Shown: in pieces, positions 1-7,386 of the stretch
How the letters are laid out: each line of letters begins with the position of its first letter
Numbering within the stretch: position 1 is the stretch's first letter
Source of the DNA: Bacteroides timonensis
GTDB taxonomy: Bacteria > Bacteroidota > Bacteroidia > Bacteroidales > Bacteroidaceae
DNA length: 54,422 bases
Reading direction: 5' to 3'
Assembly (NCBI RefSeq): GCF_000513195.1
Contig: NZ_CBVI010000069.1
Span: forward strand, 1-54,422
Notes under the pieces: model-generated
Databases searched by the model: none
Told to the model about the DNA's origin: nothing
What the model saw: only the letters and a program-made list of their open reading frames with translations
Translations under genes and position numbers: made by a program

Positions 1-13
1 ACCTATCTTTTCA

Positions 14-21
14 TATCTTTG
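14..21 (+). promoter_or_regulatory. Bacteroides -7 box for the MNT gene
   Basis: TATCTTTG matches the Bacteroides -7 consensus TAnnTTTG and lies 23 bp before the ATG at 45. The -33 element would fall outside the window, so this is half a promoter by sight. Confidence 0.5.
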
Positions 22-44
22 TATAGATATAAAATTATAGTAAT

Positions 45-338
45 ATGAAATCTACTCCTGAAATATTAGAATTATTGAAGTTGTATAAGCAGGTAAATGC
101 CCGTAAATATGGCTTTAGCCGTTTAGGAGTGTTTGGCTCTGTAGCTCGTGGAGAACAAACGGAACATAGCGATGTCGATATTTGTTACGAAGGTAACGCA
201 CCTTCTCTTCTTACATTAGATCGTATTCAGAGTGAGTTGGAAGAACTTCTAGGATGTCCGGTTGATTTAGTTAGAATACGAGAACAAATGAATGTCCGTT
301 TAAAGAACAGAATCAATAGGGAGGGAGTTTATGTTTGA
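45..338 (+). CDS. MNT-family nucleotidyltransferase (MntA-like antitoxin)
   Basis: This 97-residue protein is a minimal nucleotidyltransferase. Residues about 28-46 hold the signature: GSVARGE followed by SDVD, the Gly-Ser loop and paired aspartates that bind Mg-ATP. In MNT/HEPN toxin-antitoxin pairs this protein AMPylates and silences the HEPN RNase toxin. Its length is normal for a single-domain MNT. The stop overlaps by 8 bp the start of a HEPN-like reading frame at 331, the usual coupled arrangement, but that partner is truncated. The antitoxin therefore appears orphaned unless it acts on another HEPN protein. Confidence 0.85.
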   Translation: MKSTPEILELLKLYKQVNARKYGFSRLGVFGSVARGEQTEHSDVDICYEGNAPSLLTLDRIQSELEELLGCPVDLVRIREQMNVRLKNRINREGVYV

Positions 339-480
339 CAAAGAGTTGGCATTGGATAGTTTGCACACTATTGCTTCTGCATTGCAATTAATAGTTGAGC
401 GTGCGTCTGTGGTAGATACCGGTAATCCGAAGAATGATAAAAGAGCTGGAATAAATATCTCACAGCTCTTTTTTTTATAA
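331..480 (+). pseudogene. Truncated HEPN (HepT/DUF86) toxin remnant
   Basis: The ATG at 331 overlaps the MNT stop and opens a 49-codon frame. The first about 28 residues (MFDKELALDSLHTIA, then the helix ending IVERASVV) look like the N-terminal helix of a HepT/DUF86 toxin. Full-length members have about 110-130 residues and carry an RX4-6H RNase motif, which is absent here. The rest of the frame runs through a terminator hairpin and is probably not real toxin sequence. This looks like a deletion that removed the toxin core and left the antitoxin. Assignment rests on position and a short similarity, so a small unrelated ORF is possible. Confidence 0.55.
439..472 (+). terminator. Rho-independent terminator
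   Basis: The inverted repeat AAAAGAGCTG / CAGCTCTTTT has a 10-bp stem and a 14-nt loop. T residues follow it on the plus strand, and the A-rich side would also serve the convergent rarA transcript. It ends the MNT/HEPN-remnant unit. Confidence 0.75.
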
Positions 481-482
481 AG

Positions 483-1760
483 TTACGATTTTCTGAACTT
501 ATCCTCGCCCCACAATGCTCTCATCCGTTCCGCATGTTTCTGTTCGGCAGCATTGTCCTGTGCTTCCCACAGACGGCGGTCTTTCAGCTCGTCGGGCAGA
601 AATTGTTGCTTGACGAAGTGGCCGGGATAATCGTGCGCATACTTATAATTGTCTCCATAACCCAACTGTTTCATCAGTTTGGTAGGTGCATTGCGCAGGT
701 GCAGGGGTACGGGCAGATTGCCGGTCTGGCGTACAAGCTCCAGGGCATTGTTGATGGCCATGTAGGCGGAGTTGCTCTTCGGGCTTGTGGCAAGGTAAAC
801 GGTGGCTTCCGCCAGAGGGATACGTCCTTCGGGCCATCCCACTTTCATTACGGCGTCGAAACACGCATTGGCAATCAGCAAGGCGTTCGGGTTTGCCAGT
901 CCCACGTCTTCCGAAGCGGAAATGACAAGGCGGCGGGCGATGAATGCGGGATCTTCTCCGGCTTCCACCATGCGGGCCAGCCAATAGATGGCACCGTCGG
1001 GATCACTGCCACGGATGGACTTGATGAAGGCGGAGATGATGTCATAATGCATCTCTCCGTCTTTGTCGTAGGCAAGCGGATTCTGTTGCAGGCGTTCTGT
1101 CACCATCTCATCGGTGATGACGACGGGATCTCCGGCTTCGGAAGAAACAACGAGATCCAGGATGTTGAGCAATTTGCGGGCGTCTCCACCACTGTAGCGA
1201 AGCATGGCGGTGGTTTCTTTCAGCTCGATGGTACGCTCTTTCAGTATATGGTCGGTGGTAATGGCACGTTGCAACAGTTCCAGTAAATCATCTTTTTCCA
1301 AAGATTTCAGCACATAGAGTTGGCAGCGTGACAGTAGCGGACGGATTACCTCAAAAGACGGATTCTCCGTGGTAGCGCCTATCAGCGTCACTGTGCCTTG
1401 TTCCACAGCTCCGAGCAGTGAGTCTTGCTGTGACTTGCTGAAACGGTGTATTTCATCAATGAACAGGATGGGACTGCCTTGCGAGAAGAAACGGTTGCTC
1501 TTCGCGCGGTCTATCACTTCGCGCACATCTTTCACCCCGCTACTCACGGCGCTCAATGTGTAGAACGGAGTTTCCAATTTATTCGCGATGATCTGTGCCA
1601 GAGTGGTTTTCCCTACACCCGGAGGACCCCATAGTATGAACGAAGAAATTCGTCCTGCGTCAATCATCTTGCGCAGCACCGCACCCGGTCCTACTAAGTG
1701 TTTTTGACCGATGTACTCGTCTAAGGTTTTAGGGCGAAGCCTTTCTGCTAATGGAGTCAT
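483..1760 (-). CDS. rarA: Replication-associated recombination protein A (AAA ATPase)
   Basis: This 425-residue clamp-loader-like AAA+ ATPase belongs to the RarA/MgsA/WRNIP1 family, which acts at stalled replication forks in the cytoplasm. Walker A is GPPGVGKTT (residues 45-53), Walker B is ILFIDE (98-103), and the sensor-1 region contains TTEN. The C-terminal half has the family's tetramerisation region, including SIRGSDPDGA and the GYGDNYKYAHDYP segment. Length is typical. The ATG at 1760 starts directly on the family N-terminus (MTPLAERLRP). It lies 6 bp downstream of the DUF5686 gene stop on the same strand, so the two may be co-transcribed. Confidence 0.95.
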   Translation of the reverse strand: MTPLAERLRPKTLDEYIGQKHLVGPGAVLRKMIDAGRISSFILWGPPGVGKTTLAQIIANKLETPFYTLSAVSSGVKDVREVIDRAKSNRFFSQGSPILFIDEIHRFSKSQQDSLLGAVEQGTVTLIGATTENPSFEVIRPLLSRCQLYVLKSLEKDDLLELLQRAITTDHILKERTIELKETTAMLRYSGGDARKLLNILDLVVSSEAGDPVVITDEMVTERLQQNPLAYDKDGEMHYDIISAFIKSIRGSDPDGAIYWLARMVEAGEDPAFIARRLVISASEDVGLANPNALLIANACFDAVMKVGWPEGRIPLAEATVYLATSPKSNSAYMAINNALELVRQTGNLPVPLHLRNAPTKLMKQLGYGDNYKYAHDYPGHFVKQQFLPDELKDRRLWEAQDNAAEQKHAERMRALWGEDKFRKS

Positions 1761-1766
1761 GTGAAT

Positions 1767-4355
1767 TTAGAATATCATTAATATCATGAAGCGTATGCCA
1801 TCTTTCTTCACTCCCGGTATATCGGTGTAGGTGAGGCGGCGTACATATTCGATGTGCAACAGCTTGAATATGTTGTAGATACCTACACTGGCTTCCAAGT
1901 AGGGAGTGCTGCCCATTACGTGGCTGGTGGGGACACCGTCGCGCATGGGGAAAAGGAACAGTTCGTCGCTGTGGCTCTTGTACGGATTGTTCTTGTCCGT
2001 CAGGGTGCCGTACATACCACGGATGCGGAAAGTTTCGCGCCACTTCAGCTTCTTGATAAGCGGGATGCGGTTGAACAGCTTTCCATTCATGTCGTAGGTC
2101 AGGGCGAGAGAGGCGTAACGGTCGTTCAGGAACTCCATGTTGTTGATCAGGCTGAATGACTCGTTGTGCTGGGTGATGTATGACAGATTCGCCATGGGCA
2201 GGTTCAACAAGGGGAACGGTACAGTGTTCCACTGCGCGCCGGCACGGGCGGTAATATCCAGTTTACCCCACGAACCGAACCAGAAACGTTTGCGGATACT
2301 GGCTTCCGTAAGGTTGAAGTTGTACTCGCCACCTAACACGCCTTTCAGACCGAGGGTATGGGAGAGGGAGAAGATCGGGGCATCCAGCGATACGGGCACA
2401 CGGCGCTGCTTCGTGTTGACATACGTCTCACCCGGTGCGTAACGCAGGGTGACACCGAGTTCGGTGGTGGTGATGTCCTTGATGAAGGTATTCGTATCAT
2501 CCCATATTCCGGCGATGTTACCATCGTTTTTCCAGTATTGCAATACACCCCCGGCAGGCTGGTCGTTGCGGTGGCGTGCCATGGCTTTGATGGAGAAACC
2601 GGTATTGGTTTCCAGTTCGTAGGTCAGGGTAGCGTCGCGCATGTACGACATCTGGTCTACCTTGGTCCACTTCCAGCCCACAAACATATTATCCTTGTCC
2701 GTTGAGAGGTATTTATCCATGGGAGACATGACGTCGTAACTGTAATCGAAAGCCAGGTAGTGCTTGGGGAATTCCCACAATACATATTCGCGCTTGTTGA
2801 ACGAGTAGGCTGCCTGACCTTTATAGAACCATTTCTTGTCCTTCGTACCGTAGGCCGCATATCCGCTGAAGCTCCAGTGCGGATCGAGGTTACCGGTGGT
2901 CATACCACTGAGACGGAAACGTGTACCATTCACGTAATTGCTTGTGATGGTGGTATTGATAGGCCCGAAGTCGAACTTGCTGGGGTGCTTCTTGGTGCCC
3001 GTTTCCACGAAGTTCTCAATCAGGGCTTTCGCACCGAAGATGACATATTTGAATCCGGGAATTTGCTCAATGCGGTTCATGAAGACATCCATGTTACTCT
3101 CTTTCTTTGTGAGGGGAACCTGACGCACACTCGCCCAATATTCATCACTCTTGTTGAGCATATTGGCTTCTTTGATGACGTTGCCTTTCAGGCGGAAGAG
3201 ACGAGGCTCAATGTCTTCAAAGTTGTAATTGGAGTATTTGGTAGTACGCTGCACTTCAAGTCCTTGTATGCCTTTTACGAATTGCAGTTCCACGGTCATG
3301 TCATCGTCCGTAAGTACCCAGTTTCCGTCCGGCATCTGCTCGAATTGCTGTACAATGTCGAGGTTGTCTACAAAGTTCACACCCGTCTTTTTAGGCAGAT
3401 TCATAGTACACTTCTTGACGGCATAAGTAGAATCCTTCACTACGTAGAGGTGTCCCGTGAAACCGAAATCCTGTGAGTTTTGCGGCACGAAGGTGAGGTG
3501 CACACACTCCTGACGGTCCACCATGACGGTGTCCATGAGGTAGTATTTATAGAAACTGATGGCCCCACGACCGATGGGACTGACGAAGCGGCGTTGCAGG
3601 AGTCGGATGTCATCGTCGTAGATATTGACATCGGAGAAGACATCGGTCAGGATGGTTCCCAACATGTCTCCCGTATTGAAAAACTCCTCGATACCGCTGG
3701 AATTCACACCTTCGATGATGGTTTTTTCGCTTTTGGGACTTTTGCGGTAGATGGTTCTCGAAGACGTCTCCTTGATGGAGATGGGGAGGATCATCTTGTT
3801 GGTCTTGGGCGATACTTCCACCTGGTCTTTAAAGAATGAGAATTTCTTGTAGATGCCCTTTTCCATCTTTTCGGGGGTGACGTCATTCATGGACATCTTC
3901 ATCTTTTCGTATTTCTGATACTGGTAGAAGTCGTTGGCTTCCAGTTTCAGTTCTTTCTTATTCTCTATAACTTTCCTCATAAAATCCACGGCGGGATTGT
4001 TCTTACGGGAGTATTTCTCTTTCTGGGGCTTCACCACAACTTCGGAGAGCATGACGTCGGCAGGTGCCAGTTTCACGTTCAGTACTTTGGTGGTGGGCTT
4101 CAGGGTAACTTTCTTGGTCACGTATCCGATGGCGGAGAATGATAATTCATTCCAGCCTTTACGGGTTTCCACTGTGTATTCGCCTTCGGCATTGGTGATG
4201 GCACCCACGCCTTTTCCCTCGTATTGAACGGTGATGTACATTAATGGTTCATTGGTGAGGGAGTCGGTCACGACACCTTTAATCTGTGCGGATGCGCTGT
4301 GTGCGACGAATAATGACAGCAGAAAAAGGATGAGAACTATATATTGTTGTTTCAT
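1767..4355 (-). CDS. DUF5686 outer membrane protein with CarboxypepD-regulatory-like N-terminus
   Basis: The product has about 862 residues. It begins with a signal peptide (MKQQYIVLILFLLSLFVAHS, cleavage near ASA-Q). An Ig-like carboxypeptidase regulatory-like domain follows (GVVTDSLTNEPL to about residue 110), then the long DUF5686 region that ends in beta-barrel-like strands and a terminal Phe. Family members are outer membrane proteins of Bacteroidetes with unknown substrate. The frame is open further upstream, but the ATG at 4355 starts at the signal peptide, and a minus-strand -7 box TAACTTTG lies at 4384-4377, so upstream starts are unlikely. Confidence 0.88.
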   Translation of the reverse strand: MKQQYIVLILFLLSLFVAHSASAQIKGVVTDSLTNEPLMYITVQYEGKGVGAITNAEGEYTVETRKGWNELSFSAIGYVTKKVTLKPTTKVLNVKLAPADVMLSEVVVKPQKEKYSRKNNPAVDFMRKVIENKKELKLEANDFYQYQKYEKMKMSMNDVTPEKMEKGIYKKFSFFKDQVEVSPKTNKMILPISIKETSSRTIYRKSPKSEKTIIEGVNSSGIEEFFNTGDMLGTILTDVFSDVNIYDDDIRLLQRRFVSPIGRGAISFYKYYLMDTVMVDRQECVHLTFVPQNSQDFGFTGHLYVVKDSTYAVKKCTMNLPKKTGVNFVDNLDIVQQFEQMPDGNWVLTDDDMTVELQFVKGIQGLEVQRTTKYSNYNFEDIEPRLFRLKGNVIKEANMLNKSDEYWASVRQVPLTKKESNMDVFMNRIEQIPGFKYVIFGAKALIENFVETGTKKHPSKFDFGPINTTITSNYVNGTRFRLSGMTTGNLDPHWSFSGYAAYGTKDKKWFYKGQAAYSFNKREYVLWEFPKHYLAFDYSYDVMSPMDKYLSTDKDNMFVGWKWTKVDQMSYMRDATLTYELETNTGFSIKAMARHRNDQPAGGVLQYWKNDGNIAGIWDDTNTFIKDITTTELGVTLRYAPGETYVNTKQRRVPVSLDAPIFSLSHTLGLKGVLGGEYNFNLTEASIRKRFWFGSWGKLDITARAGAQWNTVPFPLLNLPMANLSYITQHNESFSLINNMEFLNDRYASLALTYDMNGKLFNRIPLIKKLKWRETFRIRGMYGTLTDKNNPYKSHSDELFLFPMRDGVPTSHVMGSTPYLEASVGIYNIFKLLHIEYVRRLTYTDIPGVKKDGIRFMILMIF

Positions 4356-4376
4356 ATTTAAGTCAGTATGAGGCCG

Positions 4377-4384
4377 CAAAGTTA
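4377..4384 (-). promoter_or_regulatory. -7 box for the DUF5686 gene
   Basis: Read on the minus strand this is TAACTTTG, a full match to TAnnTTTG, 21 bp before the chosen ATG at 4355. No clear TTTG is seen at the -33 spacing. Confidence 0.45.
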
Positions 4385-4446
4385 ACAAAATACAGTAAAA
4401 TAAGAAGTAAATATAATCTAAAGAAATAAGAGGAATGTTTATATGT

Positions 4447-4486
4447 ACTTTTCTTTTGCCTTGATGCAAAAGAAAAAGTATATTTG
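4447..4486 (+). promoter_or_regulatory. Consensus -33/-7 promoter embedded in a hairpin
   Basis: TTTG at 4455-4458 is followed after exactly 20 bp by TATATTTG at 4479-4486, a consensus Bacteroides promoter. The -33 box lies inside the left arm of an inverted repeat (4447-4459 with 4466-4479, one unpaired A). The -7 box ends only 5 bp before the glycosyltransferase ATG at 4492, so the transcript should be leaderless or nearly so. Confidence 0.7.
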
Positions 4487-4491
4487 CATTT

Positions 4492-5361
4492 ATGTTATCC
4501 ATACTTATTCCGGTGTACAATATCACTTGCGTTTCATTAGTAAAGAAACTGCATGAGATGGCCTTGCTGACAGGAGTTCCTTTTGAAATTCTGCTGGCTG
4601 ATGATGCGTCTTGCGAAGAGGTGAGAGAAAGTAACCGGGAGCTGAATATGCTGGATGGCTGTTGTGTGCATGAACTTGATGATAACCACGGGCCGGCATT
4701 TGTCCGGAACTATCTGGGCGAACAGGCGCGTTATCCTTATTTGCTTTTTCTGGATACGGACACAAGTCCGGTAGGTGAGGACTTTCTTTCTTTATACCTC
4801 AAGAATGCGGGCGGACAAGTAGTTTGCGGTGGTTTTTGTTATCCGGAGGAGGGGGACTCCTTTCTGCGCAATAAATACGGAGCGCAGGTGGAAGCGCAAA
4901 CGGCTGCCAAACGCCGCAAGCATCCTTATCAGCGATTTATAAGTATGAACTTTTTTATTCCGAGAGAGCTTTTTCTGCGTGTCCGTTTTGACGAAACGTT
5001 TCATTTGGGATATGAGGATACCGCTTTCGGAAAGAGGCTGGAAGATGCGGGTATACCGGTGTTGCATATTGAAAATCCGGTCTGGCATCTGGTGGAGGAA
5101 GATGCGGCTTCTTTTTTGGTGAAAACACGCCGTTCTGTGAAAAACCTCTTGGGCTGTGAACAGGAATTGCTTCCATACGTCCGCTTATTGCGCTGGTACA
5201 ATAGTTTAAAGCGGTTTCATGCTGTTGCACTAACCGCTTTCCTATTTCGTATATCTGAGAGTCTTTTGGAAAAGAACCTGACAGGAAAACACCCCTCTTT
5301 ACGGCTTTTCGCTTTCTATAAGTTAGGTTATTTCTGTTGGTTATCTGTTTATAGGAGTTGA
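4492..5361 (+). CDS. Family 2 glycosyltransferase
   Basis: This 289-residue protein has a GT-A fold glycosyltransferase domain. It starts at the family N-terminus (LSILIPVYN), continues with LLADDAS for nucleotide binding, and has LDTDTS around residue 95 as the DXD metal and UDP-sugar motif. The GYEDTAFGKRL segment around residue 175 matches the GT2 acceptor-side ED motif. No membrane anchor is evident, so it is probably cytoplasmic or peripheral. The donor and acceptor cannot be read from sequence. It stands alone, divergent from the DUF5686 gene and convergent with the UDP-GlcNAc epimerase gene, which suggests a glycan context. Confidence 0.88.
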   Translation: MLSILIPVYNITCVSLVKKLHEMALLTGVPFEILLADDASCEEVRESNRELNMLDGCCVHELDDNHGPAFVRNYLGEQARYPYLLFLDTDTSPVGEDFLSLYLKNAGGQVVCGGFCYPEEGDSFLRNKYGAQVEAQTAAKRRKHPYQRFISMNFFIPRELFLRVRFDETFHLGYEDTAFGKRLEDAGIPVLHIENPVWHLVEEDAASFLVKTRRSVKNLLGCEQELLPYVRLLRWYNSLKRFHAVALTAFLFRISESLLEKNLTGKHPSLRLFAFYKLGYFCWLSVYRS

Positions 5362-5388
5362 CTCCTATAACTCCCTTTAACTCCTAAT

Positions 5389-6492
5389 TCAGTAATGCTC
5401 TTTTAATTCTCCGTTAATCAACGTCTGTACGATACGTTCCGCTGTACGTCCATCCCAACGGTCGGGCAGGGTAGTATGTTTCCATTCGCCGAGCATTAGT
5501 TTTTCCAGAGCATTGGCAAGAGCCACGGAATCTTCATTTACTAACTCATTGGTACCTACACGCCAGGTTTCGGGGTGCTCAGCGTAGGAATTGAGCGTGA
5601 TGCAGGGGACATCGAGGAAGGTAGCTTCCTCGGCAATGTTTCCGGAGTCCGTTACAATGCCTTTTGCATGGTTGATGAGGTAACCGAAATGCAGATAACT
5701 TTGAGGCGGCAGGATGTGCAGATTAGGCGCGGGGATGTCCAGCGATTTGATGGCTTTTTGCACATAAGGGTGCAGGGGCGCAATGATGGGCATGCCTTCG
5801 GATTTCTCAATCAATGTTTGTATCAACGATTTGAGTACATGTTTCTTGGTCAGCAGGTCGTGCCGGTTGAGGGTCAGCAACAGGTAACCGCGCTTTTCCA
5901 GCCCTATGGTGGAGAACCATACAGGCTGCAACAGACGGTGACGGTTGTAGCGGACGGTATCTATCAATATATTGCCTACATAATGGATGTATTCGGGAAT
6001 CATGCCTTCCTGGTTCAGGTTGCGGTTGGCTACCATGCCTGCGGTAAACAGATAGTCGGAAATGGCATCTACGATGGTGCGGTTTACTTCGCGGGGCATA
6101 TTCATATCGAACGAACGGGTTCCGGCAATGAGGTGCGCGACTTTCAGACCGCGCTTTTTGGCAACGATGGAGCAGCTCATGGTAGCGGTAAGATCGTCTA
6201 CAACGAGTACTACCTGCGCGGGATGATTGTTCAGTTCCTTTTCGAAAGCAAGCATGATGGCGGCTGCCACTTCCGAATAGTCGTGTCCGGTGACTCCCAG
6301 ATAACCGTCCGGTCGCTTCATGTCCAGGTCGGAAAACAAGGAGGCATCCAGACTGGTATCATCCTGTCGCCCGGTGTAGACGAGACGGTATGAAATCTTC
6401 TTTCCAGCTTCCTGCGCGGCTTTGATGGCCCGGGTGATGGGAGCTATTTTCATGAAGTTGGGGCGTGCGCCCGATACGATTGTTATTTTCAT
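5389..6492 (-). CDS. wecB: UDP-N-acetylglucosamine 2-epimerase (non-hydrolysing)
   Basis: This 367-residue enzyme interconverts UDP-GlcNAc and UDP-ManNAc in the cytoplasm, supplying ManNAc-type sugars for surface polysaccharides. The N-terminus KITIVSGARPNFMKIAP matches the family's G(T)RPExIKxAP motif. HPYVQ, LGVTGHD and the C-terminal GIVTDSGNIAEEA (GxxxDSGGxxEEA-like) also fit. The ATG at 6492 begins the family motif; the longer frame adds an unrelated leader. A minus-strand TATTTTTG box at 6519-6512 lies just upstream. The non-hydrolysing subtype is an inference from the family. Confidence 0.88.
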   Translation of the reverse strand: MKITIVSGARPNFMKIAPITRAIKAAQEAGKKISYRLVYTGRQDDTSLDASLFSDLDMKRPDGYLGVTGHDYSEVAAAIMLAFEKELNNHPAQVVLVVDDLTATMSCSIVAKKRGLKVAHLIAGTRSFDMNMPREVNRTIVDAISDYLFTAGMVANRNLNQEGMIPEYIHYVGNILIDTVRYNRHRLLQPVWFSTIGLEKRGYLLLTLNRHDLLTKKHVLKSLIQTLIEKSEGMPIIAPLHPYVQKAIKSLDIPAPNLHILPPQSYLHFGYLINHAKGIVTDSGNIAEEATFLDVPCITLNSYAEHPETWRVGTNELVNEDSVALANALEKLMLGEWKHTTLPDRWDGRTAERIVQTLINGELKEHY

Positions 6493-6613
6493 TGCATATA
6501 AATTGATGAGACAAAAATACGTTTTCTTAGGGAAATTATTCGTTACTTTGCCCATAATTTTAATGAATACCGATTATAAATCATTAAACATTTAACGTTA
6601 ATCATTGATTATC

Positions 6614-7246
6614 ATGCCTACATTTGTTCAAATTCTCGATTTTATAGGTACGTTCGCTTTTGCCATCAGCGGCATCCGTCTGGCATCGGCAAAGCGGTTC
6701 GACTGGTTTGGGGCGTACGTGGTAGGTTTCGTGACGGCTATCGGCGGCGGTACCATCCGCGATGTATTGCTGGGAGTGACGCCGGGGTGGATGACTGATC
6801 CTATCTATCTGATTTGTACGGGACTGGCTTTACTTTGGGTCATTCTTTTCGGAAAGCATCTCATTCACTTGCACAATACGTTTTTTATCTTCGACAGTAT
6901 CGGTCTGGCACTGTTTACGGTGGTCGGTGTAGGGAAGAGCATTGCATTGGGATATCCGTTCTGGGTAGCCATCATTATGGGTAGCATTACGGGTGCTGCG
7001 GGTGGAGTGATCCGTGATGTGTTTATCAATGAGATACCGCTGATTTTCCGAAAAGAGATTTATGCGATGGCATGTGTGGTAGGCGGTACGGCCTACTGGT
7101 TGTGCGATCTGCTGGGAATGCAGTCCTATGCTTGTCAGGTGGTGGGCGGAGTATCGGTGTTTGTGACGCGCATTCTGGCGGTGAAGTATAATATCTGTCT
7201 GCCGATTCTTACGGGAGGCGGAGAAGAGGAGGAAGGCAAGGAGTAA
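6614..7246 (+). CDS. TRIC-type trimeric intracellular cation channel / UPF0126 membrane protein
   Basis: This 210-residue inner membrane protein is an internal duplication of the glycine-rich UPF0126 domain. Each half has about three membrane segments and a GGxxRD motif (AIGGGTIRDVLLG, then AAGGVIRDVFINE). Bacterial homologues of eukaryotic TRIC channels conduct K+ and Na+ as trimers; this class is often annotated YadS/YicG or a glycine transporter. The ATG at 6614 is preferred over the TTG at 6605, which adds only three residues. The last ten residues are charged (GGGEEEEGKE). The next gene converges from the right across a repeat element. Confidence 0.85.
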   Translation: MPTFVQILDFIGTFAFAISGIRLASAKRFDWFGAYVVGFVTAIGGGTIRDVLLGVTPGWMTDPIYLICTGLALLWVILFGKHLIHLHNTFFIFDSIGLALFTVVGVGKSIALGYPFWVAIIMGSITGAAGGVIRDVFINEIPLIFRKEIYAMACVVGGTAYWLCDLLGMQSYACQVVGGVSVFVTRILAVKYNICLPILTGGGEEEEGKE

Positions 7247-7254
7247 TAAAAGAA

Positions 7255-7386
7255 AGAGCTACAAGCTACGAGCTACAAGCTACAAGTGCTTTTCAGCGTC
7301 ATAGCATAGCAACTTGTAGCTCGTAGCTCTTTTCAGCGTCATAGCGCAGCAACTTGTAGCTCGTAGCTTGTAACTCGTAGCTCTTT
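7255..7386. repeat. Long hairpin element with GCTAC heptad arms and duplicated core
   Basis: The left arm is tandem 7-mers (AAGCTAC/GAGCTAC) from 7255 to about 7286, and the right arm is the inverted set up to 7384. Two 40-bp direct copies (7289-7328 and 7329-7368) lie between them, each with the core CAGCGTCATAGC(A/G)(T/C)AGCAA. It fills the gap between convergent genes and abuts the M16 peptidase stop codon, so it may act as a bidirectional terminator. Confidence 0.85.

Noticed and set aside
534..1286. Long plus-strand ORF of 250 codons
   Set aside because: It lies entirely opposite rarA, which has complete motifs; the translation shows no recognisable family. It is a shadow frame, as are the long opposite-strand frames at 2760-3476, 5575-6393, 17929-18678, 20903-21859, 30879-31715 and 51611-52522.
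4356..4526. Upstream extension of the DUF5686 gene
   Set aside because: The extension precedes a clean signal peptide and contains its likely -7 box and the divergent glycosyltransferase promoter.
7255..7386. Small RNA gene or riboswitch
   Set aside because: The strong structure comes from short tandem words also found at other loci, and it sits between gene ends rather than in a leader.
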